From the NCBI RefSeq assembly GCF_007991655.1, contig NZ_BJYT01000021.1, positions 1-56,684 on the forward strand: 56,684 nucleotides of DNA, given 5' to 3'. This document shows positions 15,775 through 24,849 of this stretch, piece by piece; the first letter of the stretch is position 1; every line of letters starts with the position of its first letter. This stretch comes from Segetibacter aerophilus (lineage in GTDB: Bacteria; Bacteroidota; Bacteroidia; Chitinophagales; Chitinophagaceae). Position numbers and translations under genes: made by a program. Below the pieces are notes generated by a model. The model did not search any database. It was not told the DNA's origin and worked only from the letters and a program-made list of their open reading frames with translations.

Positions 15775-17109
15775 ATGGAACAACCAATCGGCAAAAGCAA
15801 AAAGACCAGGATTCGATACGCCATGTTAGGCCTTGTCTTTATTAACGTAATGATTAATTACCTCGACCGTAGCAACCTGTCTGTCGCCGCTGCTTCCCTT
15901 AGTAAAGATCTGGAGCTATCTACTGTACAGATGGGTTTAATATTTTCAGCTTTCGGCTGGAGCTATGCACTACTCCAAATTCCCGGTGGATTAATAGCCG
16001 ATCGCTTTGGACCAAGAATTTTATACGCCTTTTGTCTAATTACCTGGTCCATTACCACTCTTTTACAAGGTTTTGCACGTGGCTTCGTCGGTCTTTTCGG
16101 ACTTCGCCTTGCTACCGGTGCTTTCGAAGCACCTTGTTATCCCATCAACAACCGCATTGTTACTAGCTGGTTTCCAAACCAGGAAAGGGCTTCAGCAATC
16201 GCTTTATACGTATCGGGCCAGTTTATAGGTTTGGCTTTTTTTACCCCTGTTTTGGTAACTATCCAATATTACTTTGGTTGGCAGGGATTGTTTATCACTA
16301 CCGGTTTAATCGGCTTACTCTGGGGATTTATCTGGTATTTCTTTTACCGTGACCCGCTTGAACATAAACGAGTAAACGCAGAGGAGCTTGACTACATAGA
16401 AAAAGGAGGTGGTTTAATATCAGGGAAAAAAGATAACCCTGCCCAGCCATCTATTTGGAAATGGGTCAATATAAAACAAGTCTTTTCTAACCGAACTCTA
16501 TGGGGAGTCTACATTGGCCAGTTTTCTTTAAATGCGATGCTTTGGTTTTTTCTGACATGGTTTCCTACTTACCTTGTCAAATACCGCGGCTTCAACTTTT
16601 TAAAATCAGGCTACCTTGCCTCTATCCCTTTTCTCGCAGCCTGCGCTGGCTTACTCATCTCCGGCTTCTTATCTGACTACCTTATACGAAAAGGCAAATC
16701 AATTGGAGTAGCACGAAAAACGCCGATCATTATCGGCCTCATCATTTCTATCAGTATCGTTGGAGCTAATTACAGCAACGATGCCGCTTCAATTATCTTC
16801 TTTATGGCACTGGCTTTTTTCGGCGCAGGAATGGGCTTGATCTCTTGGGTATTTGTTTCCATCTTGTCACCGAAACACCTCATCGGGTTAACTGGAGGGG
16901 TTTTTAATTTCATGGGCAACCTTGCTTCTATTGTGGTACCTATTGTAATTGGCTTCCTGGTGAAAGGAGGTGACTTTAAACCGGCATTGGTTTTTATAGG
17001 CGTAATTGCACTGATAGGCGCATGCTCTTATATTTTTCTGGTGGGTAAAATAGAGCAGGCTCCGGCAACGAATGAAGAAGTAAAAAGTAAAAATCCGCTA
17101 GAGGTTTAG
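15775..17109 (+). CDS. MFS transporter, anion:cation symporter (hexuronate/aldonate) type
   Basis: 444 residues from ATG 15775. A TTG at 15703 lies inside an intergenic repeat and would add 24 non-conserved residues, so I reject it. Twelve transmembrane helices; after helix 1, NYLDRSNLSVAAASLSKDL is the signature of the ACS family (ExuT, GudP, DgoT, sialin), and GGLIADRFGPR is the MFS loop 2-3 motif. ACS members import hexuronates, aldonates, glucarate or phthalate with protons. Together with the upstream SDR it suggests uptake of a sugar acid. It converges with the DUF5706 gene with 28 bases between the stops and no visible terminator. Confidence 0.9.
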   Translation: MEQPIGKSKKTRIRYAMLGLVFINVMINYLDRSNLSVAAASLSKDLELSTVQMGLIFSAFGWSYALLQIPGGLIADRFGPRILYAFCLITWSITTLLQGFARGFVGLFGLRLATGAFEAPCYPINNRIVTSWFPNQERASAIALYVSGQFIGLAFFTPVLVTIQYYFGWQGLFITTGLIGLLWGFIWYFFYRDPLEHKRVNAEELDYIEKGGGLISGKKDNPAQPSIWKWVNIKQVFSNRTLWGVYIGQFSLNAMLWFFLTWFPTYLVKYRGFNFLKSGYLASIPFLAACAGLLISGFLSDYLIRKGKSIGVARKTPIIIGLIISISIVGANYSNDAASIIFFMALAFFGAGMGLISWVFVSILSPKHLIGLTGGVFNFMGNLASIVVPIVIGFLVKGGDFKPALVFIGVIALIGACSYIFLVGKIEQAPATNEEVKSKNPLEV

Positions 17110-17137
17110 AGAATAGAAGTATTGTTTCATTCAGTAA

Positions 17138-18373
17138 TTAGTAAACATGAATTAAAGCAGCTATCGTAAATGCTATTACGGACACTGCAATTCCAAACAT
17201 GAAAATGCTATAAGAGATTCTCAGCAACTTGTATTTCCTCCCGAGCACCTTGCCTTGCCAATAAGTGTCCTTAATCAAACTTCCATATAAAAAGTATCGG
17301 TCTTCCATCATTTTCCTCATCCCATAATCATATTCCTTTAGTTCCATATTGTAGAAGCTGCCGTAGAACAATAAATTAACGGACTTGTTTTCCACTTGCT
17401 CCGGCGTAAAGACGCCTCTGGTCGCCTTTGGCCTGGTTGCCAAAATGGAATAGATAATGGTAGCAACATTTGTCAGCAATAAGATAATCGTCGGAAAGAT
17501 GAGGTACCTGTAATTATCCAATTTTCCGATGATCAGTCCCAGTATTGCCGACATGATAATTGAGTTGACTGAGATCATAATATGGGCTTTGTTATCAGCC
17601 ATCATACTTATTTTCTGACTGTTCGAAGAAGTTACCCTGAACATCGTTTCTATACCCCGGGTCGGCTTCTTATCAGGATTGTTAGGCTTTTTATTTCTAC
17701 CTGGAATCGTTTGCTCCGCCGGCCCTTCATCTGTATCGTCGGCAGCAACTGGTTCCGGTTCTGCTGCAAACGATTTTTCCGCTTGTTTACTTTTTAGCCT
17801 GTTTAGATTTTCCTCTTTTGTTTTGTTCAAAAGCGTTGTACAGTAATCGGTAAGAAAATGATGACTTTCCATCATTTTGATAATTTCTGCACGCCATTCA
17901 TGACCTCCTATTTTGTGGTTTTTAACTCCCTCTAGTTCCTTTCTAAGCAGCTTCTGGTCTTCTTTAAAATGTGCACTTCCCAGCCAAAACGTATTTACGT
18001 CACAAAGAATTTTTGCAGGCAAGCCAGTAGCATCGCCCGGCTTTCTCGTTGAGACAATACATTTTTTAATTTCGTTTATATCCTCTTCCGTCGCTCCACT
18101 GCTTTTTAAAAAGTTTTCAGCTATTTCTGCACTCTTTGTTTCGTAAGCCTCCAAAATTCCAGTTAGATAGCCCGTTTTATGAAACCAGGCTGAAGCGCAA
18201 ACAATAAAAAATAAGCGGTCATCTAGTTTGTAATGCCTCGCAATTTTTTCTGCAATAAATGCAACTTCTTTTGCTCGCGCATAGGTACTAAAAACAATTC
18301 TTTCGTCTGCATGCTGAGCATAAAACGCAGCAGTGTATTCTTCAACCTTTTTTAATAGCTTACTGTAATTCAT
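17138..18373 (-). CDS. HD-like/DUF5706 protein (Pycsar effector family)
   Basis: 411 residues in two parts. Residues 25-185 resemble the HD phosphohydrolase domain that accompanies DUF5706 in Bacteroidota, but the HD dyad in ASAWFHKTGYL is His65-Lys66, the first metal His position (around 31-36) is not His, and only the later CDVNTFWLGS Asp125 is kept, so hydrolysis is unlikely. After an acidic/proline linker (about 195-245), residues 250-411 form DUF5706: SQKISMMADNKAHIMISVNS, then two transmembrane helices (275-310), and a further helix at about 388-408. DUF5706 is the membrane part of Pycsar effectors, gated by cyclic pyrimidine nucleotides. No cyclase is adjacent. Confidence 0.8.
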   Translation of the reverse strand: MNYSKLLKKVEEYTAAFYAQHADERIVFSTYARAKEVAFIAEKIARHYKLDDRLFFIVCASAWFHKTGYLTGILEAYETKSAEIAENFLKSSGATEEDINEIKKCIVSTRKPGDATGLPAKILCDVNTFWLGSAHFKEDQKLLRKELEGVKNHKIGGHEWRAEIIKMMESHHFLTDYCTTLLNKTKEENLNRLKSKQAEKSFAAEPEPVAADDTDEGPAEQTIPGRNKKPNNPDKKPTRGIETMFRVTSSNSQKISMMADNKAHIMISVNSIIMSAILGLIIGKLDNYRYLIFPTIILLLTNVATIIYSILATRPKATRGVFTPEQVENKSVNLLFYGSFYNMELKEYDYGMRKMMEDRYFLYGSLIKDTYWQGKVLGRKYKLLRISYSIFMFGIAVSVIAFTIAALIHVY

Positions 18374-18664
18374 ATCAGTGCGGTGTCTGTTAAACGCTTA
18401 TCAAGCATCCTCTAATATATTCTATTTTTTCGACTCTAATAACTTGTCCAAAGTACTTAGACTGCTTAAATAACCCGTGCAAAATTTTTATCGTCGGGCA
18501 AAATTCCTTATTACTTTGAAGTGCAAAAACGAGTTCTTATATTGATGCCGACGTATAGGAATTTGAAGGCATAGGCTATTCTAAGATGAATGCTAATTGA
18601 TACAACGTAACGAAAGAACGAGACCACCATACTCACAATGCTTCTATCTGATAAATTTTTTCCC

Positions 18665-19768
18665 ATGAAAATATTTTTATTGGCATTAGCTTTTTCGAGC
18701 TGGATCTTCTATGCTGCCAACTATCATAAACACTTCGAAAAGAATTTCCCTCCTTACGAATCTTTCAATTCGACAACAACGGGCCTTTTTGAAACAGATG
18801 ATGTATTGGACATTAAACTAAGTGGAAGTCTACGTGAAATTTTTGGTGATCGTACCGAAAACGCAAAGTACCGTCCTATAGTTGTTTCTTATGCTTCAAA
18901 AGACAGCGGTGAAATTACTGTTGCCGCTGAAGCGAAAACTCGCGGCCATTTTCGCAAGACTGTCGGAAACTGTTCATACCCTCCTCTTATGCTTCATTTT
19001 ATAAAAAACGCAACTTTTAAGTCTTCTGTCTTTAACGACCAGGCAAAACTTAAATTGGTAATGCCCTGCCAGGGAGATGAATATGTTGTAAGGGAATGGA
19101 TGGTTTATCGCATTTATAATTTAATTACCCCAAAAAGCTTTAAAGCACGACTCGTTCGTATAGAGTTGGAGGATACAAAAAAGAAAAAGAAGACATCACC
19201 TTTTTATGGTATCCTACTGGAGGAAGAGCAACAGATGGCAAAAAGAAACCGGTCAGTTTTGATAGATAAACAAATGCTGAAACCTCAGCAAATCGACGAG
19301 ACAAATTTTCTAACAATGGCTGTGTTTGAATACCTTATTGGTAACACAGACTGGTCCGTGCAATACCAGCAGAACGTAAGATTATTGCTGCAAGACTCTA
19401 CCGCTTTCCCAAACGCTGTGCCTTACGATTTTGACCATGCAGGCCTGGTCAATGCACCATATGCGAAACCTGCGGAAGAGCTTCAAATGTATTCAGTTGT
19501 AGAACGGCGGTTCCGGGGATACTGTGTGCCAAATATGAAAAAATTCGATGAAGTAATTTCTGTTTTTAAACGTTTAAAAAAGGACATCTACAGCCTCTAT
19601 ACCGATTGTCCGCTCTTAGATGCAGGTTATATAAAAGCTACAAAAAAATACTTCGATGAATTTTATGCCACCATTAATAATGGCAAGGCGATGCAAAAAG
19701 AGTTTTCTTACCCATGCGATGAAAATGGAACGGGCAATGTTGTTATTAAAGGTCTCCGAAAAAACTAA
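18665..19768 (+). CDS. Secreted protein of unknown function, possible kinase-like fold
   Basis: 367 residues from ATG 18665 (ATG 18638 would add 9); the later start places a signal peptide (MKIFLLALAFSSWIFYA) at the N-terminus. Visible blocks: KTRGHFRKTVGNCSYPPLML (about 95-115), KLVMPCQGDEYVVREWMVYR, FYGILLEEEQQMA, EYLIGNTDWSV and VPYDFDHAGLVNA. The combination of an EEE segment, GNTDWS and PYDFD is reminiscent of CotH/HipA-like kinase folds, where Glu, Asn/Asp and DxD bind ATP and metal. I would not assign kinase activity on this alone. It is divergent from the DUF5706 gene and converges with a 4-base stop overlap on the next gene. Confidence 0.55.
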   Translation: MKIFLLALAFSSWIFYAANYHKHFEKNFPPYESFNSTTTGLFETDDVLDIKLSGSLREIFGDRTENAKYRPIVVSYASKDSGEITVAAEAKTRGHFRKTVGNCSYPPLMLHFIKNATFKSSVFNDQAKLKLVMPCQGDEYVVREWMVYRIYNLITPKSFKARLVRIELEDTKKKKKTSPFYGILLEEEQQMAKRNRSVLIDKQMLKPQQIDETNFLTMAVFEYLIGNTDWSVQYQQNVRLLLQDSTAFPNAVPYDFDHAGLVNAPYAKPAEELQMYSVVERRFRGYCVPNMKKFDEVISVFKRLKKDIYSLYTDCPLLDAGYIKATKKYFDEFYATINNGKAMQKEFSYPCDENGTGNVVIKGLRKN

Positions 19769-20277
19769 TAAGGAGGAGACGGATTTAAATCGAATTCAAT
19801 AACCGCTTTTGCAGAAAGAAAGGCGTTTTCTTCCTTGGCTACCCTGTTACTAAAACGATAACTCACATAGTCGAGCATCTCACCGTCTTTCTTGCACTTT
19901 TTGGGAGTTAAAACATAATTTTCAGATCCGTCGACATTCCTTTCAATCATTGTCTCAAGTGGCAGCCTAAGGTGTCCAAGGGAGAGGTTTTTTAATGATC
20001 TTGGTTTAGCGGCCATGGAATCCAAAGTGATCAAACCGCCCAATTTGTTATCATTGCCATCGTAAGCATAGCCTGTTAAAATATAGCTTTTGCTATTTAC
20101 CTGCTTAAAAGAAAAATCAAAGTATTTGAATGACGGGTAGCTGTTAAGAATATTTTTTACAGTACTTCCTCGCAGAGTTACAATGCAATAACTATCCTTA
20201 TCCCCCTGACTAAAAGAGGTCATAAAAAAACATAAGAAAAACATTGAGAGGAATACGGGTATTAATAATTTCTTCAT
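19765..20277 (-). CDS. Small secreted protein of signalling module (copy 2)
   Basis: 170 residues with a signal peptide cleaved near SFSQG (residue 23). Unknown family. Motif order G-H-L-R-L-P-L-E-T-M-I in the middle and the C-terminal AKAVIEFDLNPSPPY resemble the lipoprotein at 7634-8212 (GNIPLPIKTII and AQAIEIDPCPPM). It is transcribed divergently from the membrane-protein/kinase pair 204 bases away, whereas copy 1 is in the same operon. It has no lipobox cysteine, so it is probably periplasmic or secreted. Four conserved-looking CxC or KKCKKD features are too weak to interpret. Confidence 0.6.
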   Translation of the reverse strand: MKKLLIPVFLSMFFLCFFMTSFSQGDKDSYCIVTLRGSTVKNILNSYPSFKYFDFSFKQVNSKSYILTGYAYDGNDNKLGGLITLDSMAAKPRSLKNLSLGHLRLPLETMIERNVDGSENYVLTPKKCKKDGEMLDYVSYRFSNRVAKEENAFLSAKAVIEFDLNPSPPY

Positions 20278-20480
20278 GCTCGAGTATTTGTTTTAGATAA
20301 GGTTTAGGAAGTAAGGTCGACAAAAAATTCAATGAATACTACAAGTAACAGAGTTTTACGTAAATATGCAAGAGCTACAAACGAAACTTGCTATATTACT
20401 TGTGATAAGAAAGTAACCAATCCAAATAGTTGCAGTTCTAATTTCTCAATCCTAATTTGAGAAGTCTTTACGACTCACTT

Positions 20481-21167
20481 ATGAAACATCTAAACTTCAG
20501 CACGCTTCTCAAGCAGGTATTGGACTGGTCTGAGGTTTGGGCAATACTGATACCATTATTCATATTACGTATAACACATAAAAAACAGCCATTTTATTTA
20601 AAGCCCGTCATAACATATTTATGGCTGGCACTTGTAATGAACCTCCTGGTGGACGTTGTCGGAGATTTTAAAGCCTACCTTCCAAGCTGGGCGCAAAGCA
20701 ATAATCCCATCTATAATATTCATTCATTGGTGAGGTTTGGCTGTTTTAGCTACTTTTTTATTTTATTGCGAAAATCACTGGCAACAAGATTTAAAAAAAT
20801 TATCCTCTGGACATTTGTTGTATTTATCATTGTCAACTTCTTTTTCTTCGAAACGTTCTTTAACCCGCGGCATCTTAGCGGAGATCTTTTAGCAGTCGAG
20901 GCTTATCTTTTACTGATTTGTTGCATGCAATATTACCTGTCGCAATTGCGCCAGAACGAGGAAGGCATTTCAGAGGATGCTGACTTTTGGGTGGTAACGG
21001 GCCTGAGTATTTTTGTAGTAATAAATTTCTTTCTCTTCCTGTTTTATGTTCCTATGATTACTGAGAATCCTGCGCTGGCTGATAAAATGTGGGATATTCA
21101 CAATGTTGCCTACATCATTTTTTGTATTTTAATAGCTAAAGCTTTTTATGTACCTGCTCGCAATTGA
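20481..21167 (+). CDS. Polytopic membrane protein of signalling module (copy 2)
   Basis: 228 residues from ATG 20481; a TTG at 20457 would add 8 residues and is less likely. Six to seven transmembrane helices. Clear paralog of 6987-7637 along its whole length: LDWSEVWAILIPLF, NPIYNIHSLVRFGCFSYFF, DFWVVTGLSIFVVINFF, FCILIAKAFYVPARN. Its 3' end overlaps the kinase start by 20 bases, as in copy 1, so the pair is translationally coupled. Conserved charged residues sit in the loop after helix 2 and in the C-terminal tail. The function is unrecognised; a receptor role is inferred from the fixed partnership. Confidence 0.7.
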   Translation: MKHLNFSTLLKQVLDWSEVWAILIPLFILRITHKKQPFYLKPVITYLWLALVMNLLVDVVGDFKAYLPSWAQSNNPIYNIHSLVRFGCFSYFFILLRKSLATRFKKIILWTFVVFIIVNFFFFETFFNPRHLSGDLLAVEAYLLLICCMQYYLSQLRQNEEGISEDADFWVVTGLSIFVVINFFLFLFYVPMITENPALADKMWDIHNVAYIIFCILIAKAFYVPARN

Positions 21168-22209
21168 TCTTGAATACCGGGTTATCATTGGCATTTCAGC
21201 TATGGTAATCCTCTTTACCAGTTTCATTATTTCTTTTGTTATAAGCCATCGAAAAAAGCTTCAGTACCACAAAGACTTGCACATCCTGCACCAGGAGCAA
21301 CAACGAATGCTAACCGAACAAAATGAATTGCTCGAAAAAGGAGTACAACAAAGAACCGCAGAATTATCAAAGCAAAAAGAAGAGCTTGAAAAAACAATTT
21401 CTCATCTTAAACTAACACAGGCCCAATTAATACAAGTAGAAAAGATGGCCTCACTAGGGCAACTTACAGCGGGCATCGCACACGAAATTCAAAACCCTTT
21501 AAACTTCGTCAACAATTTTTCTGAAGTAAGCACAGAATTGGTTGAGGAAATGGAAGAAGCTTTAAAAAAGGATTCGAAAGAAGAGGCAGTAACCATTGCT
21601 ACCGACCTTAAAGAAAACCTTAGAAAAATAGCCCATCATGGAAAACGTGCAGATGTTATTGTAAAAGGAATGCTTCAGCATACTCAAATAAGCACTGGAA
21701 AAAAAGAGCTGGTAAGAATTAATGAATTGGCAAATGAATACCTAAGGATAACGTACAACGGTTTTTCTCTAAAGGATAAATCTTTCTATGCAGTTATAGA
21801 AACGGATTTTGATGAACGTATAGGAAAGGTTGAAGTGGTGCCGCAGGATATTGGAAGGGTACTCCTGAACCTGTTCAACAACGCCTTTTATGCTGTTATC
21901 GAAAAGAAAAGACAATTGAACGGAAGCTTTGAACCAATAGTGGCAGTAAAAACAAAAATGGGAAAATCGGGATCCACGGATAAGGCCGAAACAATTTCAA
22001 TTATCGTGAGGGACAATGGTTGTGGCATTTCTTCTAAACTCGTTCATAAAATATTTCAACCATTCTTTACAACAAAACCAACAGGGCAAGGAACAGGTCT
22101 GGGATTGTCAATTAGTTACGATATAGTAAAAGCGCACGGCGGAGAATTAATCGTTGAAACTGAAGAAGGCAAATACTCCTCCTTTGAAATTTTATTACCG
22201 CTCAAATAA
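21148..22209 (+). CDS. Membrane histidine kinase (copy 2 of module)
   Basis: 353 residues: one transmembrane helix at about 11-33, then SHRKKLQYHKDLHILHQEQQ, matching TQRKKLKYQRDMQELHERQQ in copy 1, a coiled coil to about 98, the phosphoacceptor box [19 protein letters not shown] (His112), an N-box with Asn241 to Asn245 (LLNLFNNAFYAV), DNGCG (Asp289), FQPFFTTK and GTGLGLS. It is complete for kinase activity. Only the N-terminal membrane anchor is shared with copy 1; the catalytic half is a different (HisKA/HATPase) class, so the module has changed kinase core. No response regulator is adjacent. Confidence 0.92.
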   Translation: MYLLAIDLEYRVIIGISAMVILFTSFIISFVISHRKKLQYHKDLHILHQEQQRMLTEQNELLEKGVQQRTAELSKQKEELEKTISHLKLTQAQLIQVEKMASLGQLTAGIAHEIQNPLNFVNNFSEVSTELVEEMEEALKKDSKEEAVTIATDLKENLRKIAHHGKRADVIVKGMLQHTQISTGKKELVRINELANEYLRITYNGFSLKDKSFYAVIETDFDERIGKVEVVPQDIGRVLLNLFNNAFYAVIEKKRQLNGSFEPIVAVKTKMGKSGSTDKAETISIIVRDNGCGISSKLVHKIFQPFFTTKPTGQGTGLGLSISYDIVKAHGGELIVETEEGKYSSFEILLPLK

Positions 22210-22362
22210 TATTGCTTGAACCGTTGTGTCTGCACATACACCTTTGCCGCCGATTGAAAAAGGACTGAGAATTAGAATGTAAGGAACCGTTGAAAGGCAA
22301 AAAGGTAAGACATCATCTTTATTTACTGCTCCTGTTTTGCATGTTTGACGAATAAAGGTGAT

Positions 22363-22390
22363 AAGTATAAGGGTGTGACACAACGATGTT
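22363..22390 (-). repeat. GYGTCRC intergenic repeat, copy 3
   Basis: Reverse-strand reading: AACATCGTTGTGTCACAC then CCTTATACTT. The core is GTGTCAC, i.e. both sides of the dyad are changed relative to GCGTCGC. Lies between two histidine-kinase genes. Confidence 0.65.
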
Positions 22391-22498
22391 GAAATTGGTT
22401 TCGACGTTGGTAAAACAAAAATTTGTTTTCTATACAAGCCTTAAGAGTCTTGCTCCTTGGTTTAATTGAAATCGGTTTGCTCAATAGGAATTTTTTTT

Positions 22499-24697
22499 AT
22501 GGTGAAAGTTTACATATTACTGTTATTTATTTTCCCACTGGATTTGTTTGCCCAGCTGTCCATTCCTCCTGCCTATACGATTGATTCAGATACTGCACAT
22601 TCTAAAATCCTGGATAGAAGTAATTGGCAAATGCTGGAAGATACAAGTGGTGGTAAGTGGACTATCAGCGAAGTAAGCGGTTCAGCTATTTCTAATCTTT
22701 TTCATGAAGAAATTGAGGGAGGTGAAAAACTTAATTCTCCTGTTAATACTTATTGGATCCGGTTTAAATTGAAGAGTAATTTATCCCGGATCGCAAACTT
22801 GTCTTTGCAACAAAAAAGCGCTTACGCTGATTTTTACGTTGCACGATCTGATGGGAAATGGATACATAAAACAACGGGGTATAATACGCCCTGGAGTGAC
22901 CGGGACGGATACAAATTGGTGACCGCTGTTCCAATTATTGTAAAGCCGGGCGAAGAGGTGACTGTATACGAAAAGGTAGTTTTTGACTACCGGGCTACCA
23001 GGCCACAACCACTTGAAGCAAGATTTGTTTTTACTGAAAAGCTAGTGCAGGATATTTATATTGAGAATGACACTTTTCTGTTCAAAACTATTCTTGGATC
23101 ATTCTTTATAGGCCTGCTGTTTTTCGCTGCCGTGTTTAATTTTTTCTTTTTCCTGGTGGTTCGTGAGAGGGTTTATCTCTACTACTCACTCTGCCTTTTG
23201 GTCGGAACGGTAAACGAATACCATACTATTTACTACCACGTTTTTTTTAGAGATCATCCTTATCTTTTGAATACAAACCTCATATTTTTCCTGGTACTTG
23301 TCAACTACTTCGCCATTCAAATGGAGAGGCATTTTCTTAATACTTTCACTCGTTTGCCACGGTGGGATAAATTTTTGCAAGCATCTGTTTTTTTTCAGTT
23401 TGCAGCTGCATTGGTTATTTATTTTATTGGTCCCCACCTTGCTAATAGCACAGATATTATTTTATGGAAAGTATGGGATTGGATACAGGGAATTGTCTTG
23501 ATTAGCATACTTACAACGTTTCTGTTATTTATCAGAAAGCGAGACAAGGCAGCCAGGCAATTCATTATTGCTTGTCTTCCAGTGGCAACCGTCTGGATGG
23601 TGAATTATATAATTATTCATGGCACCAACAGCTCGATCGCTGCAGAGTGGAACATGTATTACGACAGGATTGAACTGCTATGCATTTCATCGCTCGTTAT
23701 TATTTTATCATGGTTATTGTTTGACAGGTATAACACTCTGCGAAAAGAAAATGCGGAGCGGGCTCTTTTAAACGAACGGCTGGCAAAAGAAAAAGAGATA
23801 GAAAGAAGCCAGCTAATTGCGCAGCAAAAAGTGGTTTTAGAAGAAGAAGTTGCAGCTCGAACTGCGGAATTGAAGCAATCACTGGCAGACTTGAAAGCAG
23901 CAGAAAAACAGTTGATACAAAGAGAGAAAATGGCGTCGCTGGGAGAACTGACCGCGGGCATCGCTCACGAAATACAAAACCCATTAAACTTCGTAAACAA
24001 TTTCTCTGAAGTAAGTGCTGAACTACTCGAAGAATTACGGTCCGGTCCCTTAGCAACGCTACAAGACGGATTTAAATCAGAAGCCGATGATGTAGTCGCC
24101 GACCTCACCGCCAATCTCCATAAAATAAAACATCACGGCAAGCGGGCTGAGTCAATTGTAAAAGCAATGCTTCAACACTCAAGTAGCATTACCGGTAAGA
24201 AAGAAATCACAGACATTAATTTGCTTGTCGATGAATATCTGCATGTAAGCTATAGCGGCATGGAGGCAAAAGACAAAACATTTAATGTAAAGCTGGTTAC
24301 TGATTATGATGAAAGCATAGGAAAAATAGAAGTAGTTCAACAGGATATTGGACGGGTTTTGCTCAACTTGTATAACAACGCATTCTATGCGGTCAGCGAA
24401 AAAAAGAGAGCTATAAACGTTCAAACTGCTGAGATATACCAACCAACCGTTTTAGTAAGTACAAAAAAAATAACCGGGCGTGTGAAAATTTGTGTAAGAG
24501 ACAACGGTGTAGGTATTCCGGAGGAGATTGTTGACAAAATCTTCCAGCCATTCTTTACCACTAAACCTACGGGACAAGGAACGGGTTTAGGTTTATCGTT
24601 GAGCTACGACATTTTGAAAGCAAATGAAGGAGAGATTAAAGTGGAAACAAAAGAAGGTGAATACAGCGAGTTTATTATTGAGCTTCCTTTAAAATAG
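22499..24697 (+). CDS. 7TMR-DISM sensor histidine kinase
   Basis: 732 residues from ATG 22499 (a TTG at 22466 would put 11 residues before the signal peptide [19 protein letters not shown]). Periplasmic domain at about 20-190 fits 7TMR-DISMED2 ([10 protein letters not shown]..., [23 protein letters not shown]), followed by a seven-helix 7TMR-DISM membrane domain at about 200-400, a coiled coil, HisKA with His490 ([18 protein letters not shown]), and HATPase with [25 protein letters not shown] and GTGLGLS. 7TMR-DISM receptors are thought to sense carbohydrates or other small ligands. Its kinase core is very close to the upstream copy-2 kinase, indicating tandem duplication and domain shuffling. 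Confidence 0.92.
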   Translation: MVKVYILLLFIFPLDLFAQLSIPPAYTIDSDTAHSKILDRSNWQMLEDTSGGKWTISEVSGSAISNLFHEEIEGGEKLNSPVNTYWIRFKLKSNLSRIANLSLQQKSAYADFYVARSDGKWIHKTTGYNTPWSDRDGYKLVTAVPIIVKPGEEVTVYEKVVFDYRATRPQPLEARFVFTEKLVQDIYIENDTFLFKTILGSFFIGLLFFAAVFNFFFFLVVRERVYLYYSLCLLVGTVNEYHTIYYHVFFRDHPYLLNTNLIFFLVLVNYFAIQMERHFLNTFTRLPRWDKFLQASVFFQFAAALVIYFIGPHLANSTDIILWKVWDWIQGIVLISILTTFLLFIRKRDKAARQFIIACLPVATVWMVNYIIIHGTNSSIAAEWNMYYDRIELLCISSLVIILSWLLFDRYNTLRKENAERALLNERLAKEKEIERSQLIAQQKVVLEEEVAARTAELKQSLADLKAAEKQLIQREKMASLGELTAGIAHEIQNPLNFVNNFSEVSAELLEELRSGPLATLQDGFKSEADDVVADLTANLHKIKHHGKRAESIVKAMLQHSSSITGKKEITDINLLVDEYLHVSYSGMEAKDKTFNVKLVTDYDESIGKIEVVQQDIGRVLLNLYNNAFYAVSEKKRAINVQTAEIYQPTVLVSTKKITGRVKICVRDNGVGIPEEIVDKIFQPFFTTKPTGQGTGLGLSLSYDILKANEGEIKVETKEGEYSEFIIELPLK

Positions 24698-24849
24698 AGT
24701 TCGTTCCTATATGCCCTGCTGAATTCAACCTGCTGAAAAACAACACTCCTCTAAAACAATCCTCAAGCATCTCCTTCCTCCTCCATGTCTCTTACTATGT
24801 TTATCTTTAACCTTTTTTAACAGGCTTTTTCTAAAATTAAATAATCAGC

